Of a DNA stretch of 64,000 bases, positions 11,392-21,639 are shown piece after piece. How positions within the stretch are numbered: position 1 is the first letter of the stretch; every line of letters starts with the position of its first letter. The translations under genes were made by a program, and so were the position numbers. Source of the stretch: Chrysogorgia sp. JL179-B06 (taxonomy: Eukaryota > Cnidaria > Anthozoa > Scleralcyonacea > Chrysogorgiidae); the NCBI GenBank assembly GCA_035772405.1, contig JAYKKM010000192.1, positions 321,501 through 385,500 on the forward strand. Direction: 5' to 3'. The notes below the pieces were generated by a model. It did no database searches. It was not told the origin of the DNA and was given only the letters and a program-made list of their open reading frames with translations.

Positions 11392-12140
11392 GTGGCGGAC
11401 CTGCTCGGCTGGAGATGCTTGGGCCTGGAGTGAACTCACGTGCGATCGATTTAACCCTGAAGAGCAAATTAAGACATTCATCCAAATCTGTGGTTTTTAG
11501 TGGATTCTTTGGTGTTCAATCCGTTGTCCATCCGTGTTTACTAAATCAACATTGTTAAATTATGGACCATTGGCAAAGCAGTCACAATTCACCTGGGCAT
11601 TATATATAAGATTCTTTTGGTTTGTTTGATGAGGCTGACCCTACAAAAGGTGGAGATGCTGTTAACCAAGGATTGAATAAATGGCATCAATAAAGCAAAG
11701 AGAGCGGGATTATCGAATTGATTGGTCCTATATTTTGCAACATTTTCCCCCCTAGATTCAACCTGAAAGTTGTTATGAGTTCCACCAGTAACGAATTTTG
11801 TCTCATGGTAAAGTAAAGCTGATTGATGGCAATGTTAAAATTCACACAAAGTGAAAGTCAACCTTAGGGCCTGTTTATATGATCCCGGCTAGCCGGGACG
11901 GGACGTTTTCATCCCGGCTAGCCGGGAAACTCGCCTAACCGGGACGGGACGTTTTCAGGCTAGCCGGAAAACTTCACAACATTCAAAATGGCGCGGGGAA
12001 ATATGCAGCGTACTTTTATGTGTATTATCCCTACTTTTCTCTTGATTTTTCAAATGTTTGGTGTGTTAGCTATGTTAGTAGAGTATATAAATAAGCGGGA
12101 CATGATTATCGCAGTTATGTTGAGGTAAAAAAAGCGCCAT

Positions 12141-12947
12141 ATGTACCGAAAAATGAAGGGAAAAAGGCTATCCCAGTTTCGACGAAAATGCAGATTATCA
12201 TGGTTTAAGCAAGGCAGAACAGACCATGGGTCGCTCAGAATGACAGCAAATACTTTTGGTATTCACGTTTGTACTGTCTCAAAAACGATTTATGAGGTAT
12301 GCAGAGCAATTAGCTTTCAGCTGGGCCCCAAATATATCAAGTTGCCACAAAATAAAGAACAAATGCAAAAGAACACAGCAGAATTTGAGGCAAAGTATGG
12401 GTGCATTCAAGCTTTTGGCTGCATTGATGGCACACATATTCCAATCAAAAGGCCACAAGAAAACTCCCAAGACTACTATTGCTACAAAGGTTTTTTTTCG
12501 CTAAATGTTCAGGCAGTTGTTGACTATAGAGGACAATTTATGGATGTTGATTGCAGATGGCCTGGTAGTGTACATGATGCTAAGGTGTTTGCCAATTCAA
12601 CAATCAACCATAATATCAGAGATGACAAGCTACCTATGACATACCAGCAGGTGATTAATGGTCGTACCAAAGTAGGATGCTATCTTATTGGGGACTTTGT
12701 AATTTTCGCCCAGGTAATTTTCAACAGTATCTTAAGATCTGCTAGAAATCCTGTGGAATGTGCTTTTGGGCGGTTGAAGGGCAGATGGAGATTTCTGACA
12801 AAGCCAATTAACCTAAAACTGGACTTTCTGCCAGTAGCAATATATGCATGTTTTGTACTGCATAACTTTTGTGAACAAAATAACTGTTTTGTCGATCAAG
12901 AATTGGTTCATCAACAATGCGAGGTACAAAGAAATAACAAACAATAA
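12141..12947 (+). CDS. Harbinger transposase, internally deleted
   Basis: A 268-codon frame has the DDE_Tnp_4 architecture. A helix-turn-helix-like segment (SLRMTANTFGIH.CTVSK) is near residue 35. The first catalytic Asp is in FGCIDGTHIPIKRP at about residue 97. WPGSVHDAKVF follows, then the second Asp in CYLIGD at about residue 193, and Glu in RNPVECAFGRLKGRW near residue 215. Usually PAYPL and some 20 residues separate the second Asp motif from the VIFN...RSARNPVE region. Here they are missing, so the copy is probably catalytically dead although the frame is open. The start codon is uncertain. It acts in the nucleus on the element's TIRs together with the Myb-like protein (family knowledge). 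Confidence 0.85.
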   Translation: MYRKMKGKRLSQFRRKCRLSWFKQGRTDHGSLRMTANTFGIHVCTVSKTIYEVCRAISFQLGPKYIKLPQNKEQMQKNTAEFEAKYGCIQAFGCIDGTHIPIKRPQENSQDYYCYKGFFSLNVQAVVDYRGQFMDVDCRWPGSVHDAKVFANSTINHNIRDDKLPMTYQQVINGRTKVGCYLIGDFVIFAQVIFNSILRSARNPVECAFGRLKGRWRFLTKPINLKLDFLPVAIYACFVLHNFCEQNNCFVDQELVHQQCEVQRNNKQ

Positions 12948-13266
12948 ATGTTCCTGACCCTGTCTTCTCTGGGAACTTAGATGAAGGCATTGTTATTCGT
13001 AATATAATTACTACTTACATTGAAAAATATCTTCCAGTACAGTAATTAAAACTGTCATTCTACATATGTATTATTTGAAAAGCATGTACAGTAGTTGAGT
13101 TGAAAACATATTATACCAGTACTCACAGGTTAGCCTCAATATGATGTACAACATGAACATAACAAATTGTCACAAACATTTATGCAGTGGACCCTTCTGT
13201 AAGGGCACACTTTTAAATGTACAACAATGATTCCACATTTGTAAAAAGTTATAAGTTTGTGGTCAG

Positions 13267-13442
13267 TGTTGGATACTTCATGTTATAGTTAATCAAGTGA
13301 CCGAGAGGTCACGTGGCTGTTGTGTTATGTTAATGGCGATTTGGTCGATAAAGATATCAATAAATTCAAACTAATAAACGTTTCGGAGTTTAATCCTATG
13401 GACACTTAAGTGAATTAATTAAGTGAAATAATATATACAACA
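13267..13442 (+). repeat. BEL 5' LTR
   Basis: 176 bp, starts TG and ends CA, identical to 19,337-19,512. It contains AATAAATTC and AATAAACG segments that could serve as polyadenylation signals. The U3/R/U5 borders cannot be placed by eye. Confidence 0.93.
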
Positions 13443-13468
13443 TGGTCCTTTCGAGCCGGAGACGAACC
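13443..13468 (+). promoter_or_regulatory. BEL primer-binding site, tRNA-Tyr-like
   Basis: Directly after the LTR the sequence reads TGGTCCTTTCGAGCCGGA. This is complementary to the conserved 3' end of eukaryotic tRNA-Tyr (TGG, T, CCTTCGA, GCCGG) except for one extra T. CGAACC follows at the T-loop position. tRNA identity rests on my memory of the tRNA consensus. Confidence 0.6.
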
Positions 13469-13547
13469 TAAATCTACGAGCCTTTGGAAAACAATCTACG
13501 CGAGCAAATTAACAACAAATCTTATTCGGCAACGTGACGCCAACGAA

Positions 13548-16500
13548 ATGAATGACGAAGTGGCAAAGAAACGAAAGATTCGAGGTGGACATAGATCCTC
13601 GACGAGGAGAACAATTAAATCCTCGATCACCATCCTTAACGATTTTGATCCAGCGAACAAATCACTTATTGAGAAGCTAATGCAACAGAAGATTACATTA
13701 AAGGAGAAATTAGACATTTTGCAAGCTTTGGACGATGACATACTAGTTAGTGTCGAAGAACAAAATATCGAGAGAGAAATCGAAGAATGTGACCTTCTGA
13801 GAGAAGAAATACATGCCACTTTAGTTCGAATCAATTCTTCAGTTAATTCTGCAAATGTATCATTGGTATCAGACCCAGTTGGAGGGATAGAGATGGGGAG
13901 CAACCTAAACTCAAGCACTTCAAGCCAGGCAGTTGCAAAGGTAAAGTTACCAAAACTGAATTTAAAAAAGTTCAAGGGAGATATTAAAGAGTGGACGCCA
14001 TTCTGGGATAGCTATTCATCATCCATACACAACAACCCTGATTTAAATAGTATTGACAAATTTAACTATTTAAATTCCTTACTTGAATCATCAGCAGCTG
14101 AGGCAATATCAGGGCTGAAAATCACATCGGCAAACTATGAAGAAGCAATTGAACTGTTGGAGTGCAGATTTGGAAACAAGCAACAGATTATCAACACTCA
14201 CATGGACTGCCTTCTCCAATTGCCAGCAGCAACAAGCCTCCATGACTTGCAGGATGTCAGGCGACTTTACGACAAAGTGGAATCACATGTAAGGGGTCTG
14301 AAGTCGTTGGGAGTTGCAACTGAATCATATGGGAATCTCATGATTTCAATATTGATGCAAAAGCTGCCACCAGGACTACGAATTACTGCCACAAAGAAGA
14401 TGGAAAAGGGAGAGTGGTCCTTGGATGCCCTTTTGACACTTTTCCAGCAGGAATTGGAAGCCCGAGAAAGAGCAAATCTACAAGGTCCAGATACAACAAG
14501 GCCCAATAACCAAAGAAATAGAACCTACCCATCAGCAGCATCCCTTCTATCTAGTTATCAAGACACAACATGTAGCTATTGCCAACAGAAACACCTATCT
14601 GCTAACTGCAAAACTGTAACCAATGTAATTGCAAGAAAGGATATCCTGAAACGAAGTGGACGGTGCTTTATTTGCTTAAGAAAGAACCACATCAGTAGAG
14701 AGTGTCAGTCAAGCAACAAATGCCTCAAATGTGGGAAAAGACACCATGTAAGTTTGTGTACAAGCCAACACCCACCTCAATTCGTACCTCGATACCCACC
14801 ACAACACCCACCTCAATTTGTACCTCGATACCCACCACAACACCCACCTCAATTCGTACCTCGATACCCACCACAACACCCACCTCAATTCCCACCACGA
14901 TTCCCACCACGATTCCCACCTGAAGAACCGAGGGAGAATGAGAAACCCAATTGGCAATCAACCAGAAGTAATGGTAACCCTTTACTAAAAGAGCACAAAG
15001 GAGTGGCACAAGGTAGAAATCAACAAGAGCAACCAGCCACCATCAGTCAAACCATGTATGTTGGCACAAGAACATCCATTCTGTTACAGACCGCCAAGGC
15101 CAACATATACAAACCAGGAATTCCAGAAGAAAGGGTAAAGATACGGCTGATACTAGACAGTGGCAGCCAACGTTCTTATGTGACAACCAGGTTGAAAGAA
15201 AAATTAAATCTAAACACAGAAGGAACAGAAACCCTCGTGATTAAGACATTTGGAGGTGAAGATGAGCAACCACAAACCTGTGAAATTGTGAACTTGATCA
15301 TTGAGACAGAGAAGGACTATCCAGACCTTCCGCTAACTGCTTTTGTGGTACCCACAATATGTCAACCCTTCAGCCAACAAGCGACACGAGAAGCACAGGA
15401 AAAATATCATCATCTAGACGGACTTCATCTTGCTGATGTTAACATGAGAGATGAAGAGTTAGAAGTGGATCTTCTTGTGGGATCTGACCAGTTTTGGAAC
15501 CTTGCAACAGGAGCAGTAAAGTGTGGAGATTCTGGTCCAAATGCAATGGAAACAAAGGTAGGCTGGGTTTTATCCGGCCCAGTGAGTAACAGTCCAATTA
15601 AGAACAGTTCTGTCAACTTGGTGAACACACATGTTCTAAAGTGTGCAATTCAACCGGTGCGTTCTGATGCCCAGGACTTAACACATGAATTAAGAAGATT
15701 CTGGGAACTGGAATCGTTGGGGATACACCCAAGTGACGAGTCAGTCTATGAAAGGTTCACACAGTCTATTAACCTCAAGAAGAACAGGTATGAAGTAGAA
15801 TTACCTTGGAAAGAAACCCATCCCATCCTTCCAGACAACCATCGTCTTAGTGAAAGAAGACTGAAATCGCTGTTAACACGATTAAGAAAAGACCCAGAAA
15901 TTCTCCAAGAATATGACGATGTCATACAAGAGCAGCTGAGAAAAGGAATTGTGGAAGTGGTGGATCACTCTTGTCCTGGAGAAATTGGAAAGGTTCACTA
16001 TCTTCCGCACCATGCAGTAATCCGAAGAGACAAGTCCACGACAAAGATGAGGATTGTGTATGATGCCTCTGCAAAGGAGAACGGGCCATCCTTGAACGAT
16101 TGCCTCTACACAGGTCCTGCATTGGCACATAACATCTTTGATATTCTTCTGCGGTTCCGGTGTCACAAGGTAGCTCTTATCGGAGATATCGAGAAAGCCT
16201 TCCTCATGCTGTCAATTCAAGATCCAGATCGAGATGTACTTCGCTTTCTATGGGTGGATGACATCCACCATTCCAACCCCAAGATCGTAACGCTGCGGTT
16301 CACAAGAGTGGTGTTTGGAGTCTCCTCGAGCCCTTTCCTTCTAAACGCAACGATCAAACATCACATAGAGCAACATCGAGTCAACGATCCAGAGTTCGTA
16401 GAGCATTTCTTGCAAGCCATTTATGTCGATGACTTGAATGCAGGTGAAGACAACGATGATGCAGCATTTCTGTTTTACAAGAAAGCCAAACTGCGACTAG

Positions 16501-19292
16501 CAGAAGGAGGATTTAACTTGAGAAAGTTTTGCTCAAATTCGTCTTCACTGATGGCAAGGATAAAGGAGAACGAAGACCTAACTGAGAAGCACAATGGTTT
16601 ACAAGCCCCTTTGACACATGACGAGTCTTACACCAAGAGCACAACTGGGAATATATTCCAGCCAACAACCGAGCATGAGCAGAAAATACTGGGAGTAAAA
16701 TGGAACTATGCAGAGGATTGCTTTGTATACGATTTAGAACCGATTGCTCAGGCAGCCAAGGTTTGTGAGGTAACGAAAAGGAACATAATAAGCGTAGCTT
16801 CCAGGTTCTACGATCCGCTTGGATTCATCTCACCCATCATTATCCAAATGAAGCTGCTATTTCAGTCACTGTGTGATAACCGGATGGACTGGGACACACC
16901 TCTAACAGGAGAACTACGAAGGAAATGGCTGAAACTCATTGATGATTTGAAGAAAACTAAACCAATAACACTGCCAAGATGCTACTTTGGATGTGTCAAA
17001 GAGAAAGTCGTATCCCGCCAACTCCATGGATTTTGTGACGCCTCCATGTTAGCTTATGCAGCAGTGATATACCTCGTCGTCACAACCACGACCCAAAGAT
17101 ATGCCGAATTTGTCGCCGCAAAGACAAGAGTGGCACCAATTCAGAAGCAAACCATTCCGAGGTTGGAACTCCTGTCTGCTGTGATTCTAGCACGGCTGAT
17201 GAAAAATGTGCATGGAGCACTAGAATCCGTACTACAACTGGATGGAAAGGTAGCGTGCTGGACGGATTCACTAGCCACCCTTTACTGGATTAGAGGAGAA
17301 ACTAAAGAGTGGAAGCAGTTTGTCCAGTTGAGAGTCAATGAAATCCGAAGTCTCGTCCCTTTGACGTCGTGGCGACACTGTCCAGGTGAACACAACCCTG
17401 CCGACATCCCTACAAGAGCCATCAAGACTGTGGAGTTTGGAGACTGTAAATTATGGCACAGAGGACCCGAGTGGCTGACGAAATATGTGCAACCCAACGG
17501 AGATAACGTGGAAGAGTCATATTTTGCCCCTGAAGAGTGTCTTAAGGAGATGAAGGCCAAGAAAATGCAAGATAAGTCAACGACCACATTGTTAACTGAA
17601 GGAACGAAACAGAGTCTAAAGAATGTAATCAATGTAGAGGACTTCTCGAGCTACCACCGACTTTTGAGGATAACTGTATATGTCCTGAGATTTGTGAGAA
17701 TGATGAAATCCAAGATTGGAACTGGAAATAATCAGCACCGTAAGCAGTTGAACGTTTCCCAAACTGAAGAAATAGAAGAAGCTGAAACATTGTGGTGGAG
17801 AGAAATGCAAGCTTCGCTCCCAGGACATTCTAAGTACGAAGACTGGAGACGACAATTTGGAACGTTCACTGACGAGAACGGGATAATCAGATGCGGAGGA
17901 AGATTGGAGAATGCAAGCATTCCAGCGTCAGCGAAACATCCTGTGTTATTGGATCCAAGACATCATCTCACACTTCTTATTGTAAGGCATTGCCACGAAA
18001 GGGTCAAGCACAGCGGCGTGAAAGGAACACTAACAGAATTACGATCTCAATTCTGGATAGTAAGAGGACGACAGTTCATAAGAAAGATCATCTACAAGTG
18101 TGTCATCTGCAAGAGATATGAAGGAAAATCCTATCAAGCGCCGCCACCACCTCCACTGCCAGAATGTCGTTTAAAGGAAGCATTTCCATTCGCAAGTACA
18201 GGTGTGGACTTCGCTGGTCCCCTCTATGTCCGGAGCTCTGAACACAAGGTGTGGATCTCACTTTACACATGCTGTGTAACCCGAGCAATGCATCTCGACC
18301 TTGTTCCCGATATGTCAGCTGAAGCATTTTTGAGGAACTTTCGCAGATTCTGTGCGAGAAGAGGAGTGCCTTCCCTTATGATATCGGACAACGCGAAGAC
18401 ATTTAAGTCCACGTCACGAACATTGTCTTCCCTATTCGACTGTCCAAGCGTGAGAAACCATTTCACGTCATCGAGAATCAAGTGGTCATTTATACTTGAA
18501 AAGGCACCTTGGTGGGGCGGATTCTACGAGAGAATGGTTAAATCAGTCAAGAGATGTTTGCGAAAAACACTGGGGAACGCGCGACTTTCCTATGAAGAGC
18601 TCCTGACTGAACTTGTCGAAGTAGAATCAGTCCTAAATTCGAGACCACTAACATACACTTCAACGGAAGATTTGGAAGAACCAGTCACTCCATCGCATTT
18701 GATGTATGGACGAAGATTACTTTCATTGCCAGCGCCAGATGAAACAGAAGGAGACGAAAATTGGGAACCATCTTCAAACGACATCGCAAAGCGCCAAAGA
18801 CACTTGGCCGTCCTACTGGACCACTTTTGGAGAAGGTGGAGAACCGAGTACTTACTAGAATTGAGAGAATCGCACCGAGAAAGGAACTCTGGCACAACAA
18901 GACAAGAACCAGTGAAGATTGACGACATCGTGATCGTCCATGATGAAAAACGTTCTCGGGGACTTTGGCGAGTAGGAAGAGTAGAATATTTAATTCGTGG
19001 AAGAGACAACCAGATCCGTGGAGCCAAAGTAAAGGTGGCTGAAACCGGTAAGCGGCCGACTACACTCCGACGCCCATTACAGAAATTGTACCCATTAGAG
19101 ATTGGCGGTGTGCACGTTCAAGCACCAAACCAGAAAACCGATATGGAACAAGAAACGGACGAACCTCCAGTTGAACAAGAAACGGACGAAGCTCAAGTTG
19201 GGCAAGAACGTAGGACTACGAGATGTAAACGAACAGCAGCGATAGAAGCTAGTCGAAGACGAAGAAAACTAATTGTGGACGGACAGTTATAA
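13548..19292 (+). CDS. BEL/Pao gag-pol polyprotein, intact
   Basis: One frame of 1,914 codons starts at the first ATG after an in-frame TGA. In order: a coiled coil at residues 35-95, a DUF1759-type gag region at about 135-305, three zinc knuckles (CSYC..., CFIC..., CLKC...) at about 342-404, and a proline-rich repeat at 407-459. A retropepsin-like protease follows with LILDSGS at about 534-540. The reverse transcriptase has VYDAS near 838, LIGDIEKAF near 877 and the catalytic YVDD at 959-962. An RNase H-like region has HGFCDAS. The integrase has an H2C2 finger, then STGVDFAGPL, ISDNAKTF and the Glu region, and the protein ends with a DUF5641-type domain and acidic tail. All catalytic motifs I can check are present. 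It makes cDNA from the RNA and integrates it (family knowledge). Confidence 0.95.
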   Translation: MNDEVAKKRKIRGGHRSSTRRTIKSSITILNDFDPANKSLIEKLMQQKITLKEKLDILQALDDDILVSVEEQNIEREIEECDLLREEIHATLVRINSSVNSANVSLVSDPVGGIEMGSNLNSSTSSQAVAKVKLPKLNLKKFKGDIKEWTPFWDSYSSSIHNNPDLNSIDKFNYLNSLLESSAAEAISGLKITSANYEEAIELLECRFGNKQQIINTHMDCLLQLPAATSLHDLQDVRRLYDKVESHVRGLKSLGVATESYGNLMISILMQKLPPGLRITATKKMEKGEWSLDALLTLFQQELEARERANLQGPDTTRPNNQRNRTYPSAASLLSSYQDTTCSYCQQKHLSANCKTVTNVIARKDILKRSGRCFICLRKNHISRECQSSNKCLKCGKRHHVSLCTSQHPPQFVPRYPPQHPPQFVPRYPPQHPPQFVPRYPPQHPPQFPPRFPPRFPPEEPRENEKPNWQSTRSNGNPLLKEHKGVAQGRNQQEQPATISQTMYVGTRTSILLQTAKANIYKPGIPEERVKIRLILDSGSQRSYVTTRLKEKLNLNTEGTETLVIKTFGGEDEQPQTCEIVNLIIETEKDYPDLPLTAFVVPTICQPFSQQATREAQEKYHHLDGLHLADVNMRDEELEVDLLVGSDQFWNLATGAVKCGDSGPNAMETKVGWVLSGPVSNSPIKNSSVNLVNTHVLKCAIQPVRSDAQDLTHELRRFWELESLGIHPSDESVYERFTQSINLKKNRYEVELPWKETHPILPDNHRLSERRLKSLLTRLRKDPEILQEYDDVIQEQLRKGIVEVVDHSCPGEIGKVHYLPHHAVIRRDKSTTKMRIVYDASAKENGPSLNDCLYTGPALAHNIFDILLRFRCHKVALIGDIEKAFLMLSIQDPDRDVLRFLWVDDIHHSNPKIVTLRFTRVVFGVSSSPFLLNATIKHHIEQHRVNDPEFVEHFLQAIYVDDLNAGEDNDDAAFLFYKKAKLRLAEGGFNLRKFCSNSSSLMARIKENEDLTEKHNGLQAPLTHDESYTKSTTGNIFQPTTEHEQKILGVKWNYAEDCFVYDLEPIAQAAKVCEVTKRNIISVASRFYDPLGFISPIIIQMKLLFQSLCDNRMDWDTPLTGELRRKWLKLIDDLKKTKPITLPRCYFGCVKEKVVSRQLHGFCDASMLAYAAVIYLVVTTTTQRYAEFVAAKTRVAPIQKQTIPRLELLSAVILARLMKNVHGALESVLQLDGKVACWTDSLATLYWIRGETKEWKQFVQLRVNEIRSLVPLTSWRHCPGEHNPADIPTRAIKTVEFGDCKLWHRGPEWLTKYVQPNGDNVEESYFAPEECLKEMKAKKMQDKSTTTLLTEGTKQSLKNVINVEDFSSYHRLLRITVYVLRFVRMMKSKIGTGNNQHRKQLNVSQTEEIEEAETLWWREMQASLPGHSKYEDWRRQFGTFTDENGIIRCGGRLENASIPASAKHPVLLDPRHHLTLLIVRHCHERVKHSGVKGTLTELRSQFWIVRGRQFIRKIIYKCVICKRYEGKSYQAPPPPPLPECRLKEAFPFASTGVDFAGPLYVRSSEHKVWISLYTCCVTRAMHLDLVPDMSAEAFLRNFRRFCARRGVPSLMISDNAKTFKSTSRTLSSLFDCPSVRNHFTSSRIKWSFILEKAPWWGGFYERMVKSVKRCLRKTLGNARLSYEELLTELVEVESVLNSRPLTYTSTEDLEEPVTPSHLMYGRRLLSLPAPDETEGDENWEPSSNDIAKRQRHLAVLLDHFWRRWRTEYLLELRESHRERNSGTTRQEPVKIDDIVIVHDEKRSRGLWRVGRVEYLIRGRDNQIRGAKVKVAETGKRPTTLRRPLQKLYPLEIGGVHVQAPNQKTDMEQETDEPPVEQETDEAQVGQERRTTRCKRTAAIEASRRRRKLIVDGQL
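14766..14922 (+). repeat. 36-bp coding tandem repeat in BEL gag
   Basis: Three copies of a 36-bp unit encode HPPQFVPRYPPQ, followed by shorter FPPR units. The repeat lies between the last zinc knuckle and the protease. The copies are almost identical, so copy number may vary between insertions. Confidence 0.85.
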
Positions 19293-19328
19293 GTGACTAT
19301 TGGTTGATCAGAGTAATAGCTGATCAAC

Positions 19329-19336
19329 GGGGGGAG
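19329..19336 (+). promoter_or_regulatory. BEL polypurine tract
   Basis: GGGGGGAG lies immediately before the 3' LTR, the expected plus-strand primer position for an LTR retrotransposon. Confidence 0.8.
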
Positions 19337-19512
19337 TGTTGGATACTTCATGTTATAGTTAATCAAGTGACCGAGAGGTCACGTGGCTGTTGTGTTATGT
19401 TAATGGCGATTTGGTCGATAAAGATATCAATAAATTCAAACTAATAAACGTTTCGGAGTTTAATCCTATGGACACTTAAGTGAATTAATTAAGTGAAATA
19501 ATATATACAACA
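19337..19512 (+). repeat. BEL 3' LTR
   Basis: 176 bp, identical to the 5' LTR. Followed by GTCAG, the right copy of the target duplication. Confidence 0.93.
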
Positions 19513-19555
19513 GTCAGTAAAAAACAACATAGTACTAAATAGTTCTTGGCTTTAT

Positions 19556-21349
19556 TCATGTGTATACCCACTGTGGCATGGACATGTTTTGATTGGGCAT
19601 TTCAAACATCTGCGGGTATACATGGTAGTTTCCTTTGCCAATTTGATTTGCATGCATGGGATTAATTTGTGCTGGTAATGCCATGTTGGGTGTCTGTGCC
19701 ATTGATTCTAAACTCCTTCCTAGAACAGCACCCATCTGAGTCATTGCCTGGGTAAATGCCTGAAACCCTTCAGCAATGCACTTTGTGGAATCTTTAAGGG
19801 CATCTGTCATGTCTTTCCGAAAAGCTTTATCTTCCTTGGCTTCGTCTAACAATAGGGCATCGCGTTGTCTAGCAGATAGATTCCTTTCCATGTGTTTTCT
19901 TTTGTTATCGATTGACTTGGGTACAACTGATTTGGGTACTTCATCATCTACATCTAAGCAATTTTAATAAAAATAATAATATTAATAATAATAAAATAAT
20001 AAACAATAATTGTAATATATTTAACAATTAGACAACGAGTCCGAGTTGTCCATGAGTGAATAGTCAACTCAGGCTTCGCCTTCGTTGACTATTCGCTCAT
20101 GGACAACGAGGACAAGTATACACCCTGTACAAAATATTTTCTCAGTCAAAAATACCTACGAAACGTCGGGAAAACGAGAGTTTATTGCCATATTTTTTCA
20201 GGTTTCAGTTTTCACTTTCCTCAAACGTTGTCTATCACCAATAGTCAACGGTCGTGTAGCCAATCAGAATGCAAGATTTGTAATAAGTCAATGGTTGGGT
20301 GTACAGTATACTACAGCCTAATAAGTGTGACTATTATAATCCAATATTTTCCCAATTATCCAATGCAAAAAGGGAACAGTAACATATAAAGTTTAACTTT
20401 ACCCACTTTCATGGTAAAATGTAAGGTTCCCATTATTGACAATGAGTAAGGGTACCATTCATATCCACTTACCATTGTCCAAATCATCGCTGACACTGAC
20501 TTCATCTTGCTGTGATAAAACAGATGACTCATCACTATTATCTTTAACTGTTGAACTGTTAATGCTGCAAGCCAGTGGTTCTGTGTTTGGAGAACCACCC
20601 CAAATTTCTTTCAAACTGTCATAATGGTCATAGACAAGCTTTCCACTGCCACTTCTTTTGCCTGCAATGACAGCCTTAGAAAATCCTTGAACAAAAAAAC
20701 TACTGTAGTTCTACAGCAACATAATAAGTTCAGCCACATACACAATGACATTTGCCATGAGAACAATAGTCAATAGTGAATATTTCAACAAAATGTTCAT
20801 GCATCAAATGGGATGTGGACTTGAAAAACAACGAAGTGATTTGGATTTCAATTTTCAATAAAGTAAAATCGAATAGTCATCAGTTAATATGTCATGTATT
20901 TTTGGGTATTGGTCAATTTATGGTATAATTATTTATTTGAACCCACCTTGTCTTATGGTTTTAACTTTCTGCAAAACTCTGTTGTATCCATGCGAAATTT
21001 TTCGTTTTTCTTCCTTCACCTGCCTCTCATAATCTTTTGCTTCTTCCTCATCCAAACAGTTTGGTGGTCTATCTGCAAGGGCAACTGGACCGAAGCATGA
21101 CTGGTCGTCTTCATCATGCTCTTTGGACATCTCCTTTCGCAGCCATTCATAATCATACTGCCTAGCTTTGTCAGCATCAAAATCAATGCTTCGAAACTCA
21201 CACTGTACTTTGTACTGCTTCAAACATTCAATTAATTCAGAATGCATCTCTTTAGTCCATTTAAAATTTACACGTTTTCTCTTTTCGCCCATATCACTAA
21301 TTTTTGGATCAGAATCAACTTCTACACTTGCATTCTCATTTGACGCCAT
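19556..21349 (-). CDS. Harbinger Myb/SANT-like DNA-binding protein, three exons
   Basis: Exons on the minus strand are 21,349-20,947 (donor GTGGGT), 20,661-20,473 (acceptor TTGCAG, donor GTAAGT) and 19,953-19,556 (acceptor CTTAG). Joining them keeps one frame (phases agree at both junctions). Exon 1 has a Myb/SANT-like trihelix segment (KWTKEMHSELIECLKQY) at about residues 30-50. Exon 2 is acidic/serine-rich. Exon 3 has a charged helical segment (RNLSARQRDALLLDEAKED) and a methionine/proline-rich end. In Harbingers this protein binds DNA and carries the transposase to the nucleus (family knowledge). An alternative upstream ATG is at 21,415. The gene looks intact even though the transposase is not. 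A foldback sits in intron 2. Confidence 0.8.
20027..20130. repeat. Foldback shared with 57.3 kb
   Basis: TTAACAATTAGACAACGAG is followed by an inverted repeat: GAGTTGTCCATGAG...TAGTCAAC on the left, and GTTGACTATTCGCTCATGGA then CAACGAG on the right. A closely related sequence lies at 57,324-57,432. It is probably a MITE or a hairpin family. Confidence 0.7.
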
Positions 21350-21639
21350 GGTAAGTGGAACACGCGAGCTTATGTGGCAGCGTAATGCCACAAAACGCGC
21401 ACGCGTAGAAGCCATGTTTACCGCGAACTCATCCCGCCTAGGCGGGACGAGGTGTTTATATGGGAAATTTCTCGTCCCGGCTAGGCGGGATCCCGGCGAC
21501 TGCTGCCGAGATCCCGCTCAGCCGGGATGAAGCGGGATGCATATAAACACGCTATATGTAATATATTACAGGCGGGATCTCGGCAACTGTCCCGTCCCGG
21601 CTAGCCGGGATCATATAAACAGGCCCTTAGTGTATCTTT

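Larger units (their letters stand above)
13267..19512 (+). mobile_element. Intact BEL/Pao LTR retrotransposon
   Basis: Two 176-bp LTRs (TGTTGGATAC...ATATACAACA) are identical by eye over their whole length and are flanked by the 5-bp target duplication GTCAG (13,262-13,266 and 19,513-19,517). Primer-binding site, one uninterrupted gag-pol frame and polypurine tract are all in place. Identical LTRs imply very recent insertion. It landed between the two genes of the Harbinger element. Confidence 0.95.
11867..21626. mobile_element. Harbinger (PIF) transposon split by a BEL element
   Basis: Perfect 38-bp terminal inverted repeats start GGGCCTGTTTATATGATCCC and are flanked by TTA on both sides (11,864-11,866 and 21,627-21,629), the 3-bp duplication expected for PIF/Harbinger. 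Subterminal regions on both ends contain repeated palindromes of the CCCGGCTAGCCGGG type. It carries the standard two Harbinger genes: a DDE transposase (+) and a Myb/SANT-like DNA-binding protein (-). A 6.2-kb BEL/Pao retrotransposon and a small foldback (20,027-20,130) sit inside it. Without the BEL the element would be about 3.5 kb, a normal Harbinger size. Confidence 0.93.

Noticed and set aside
14709..15009. Minus-strand frames of W/E/R or V/G/I repeats
   Set aside because: Antisense shadow of the proline-rich tandem repeat in the BEL gag.
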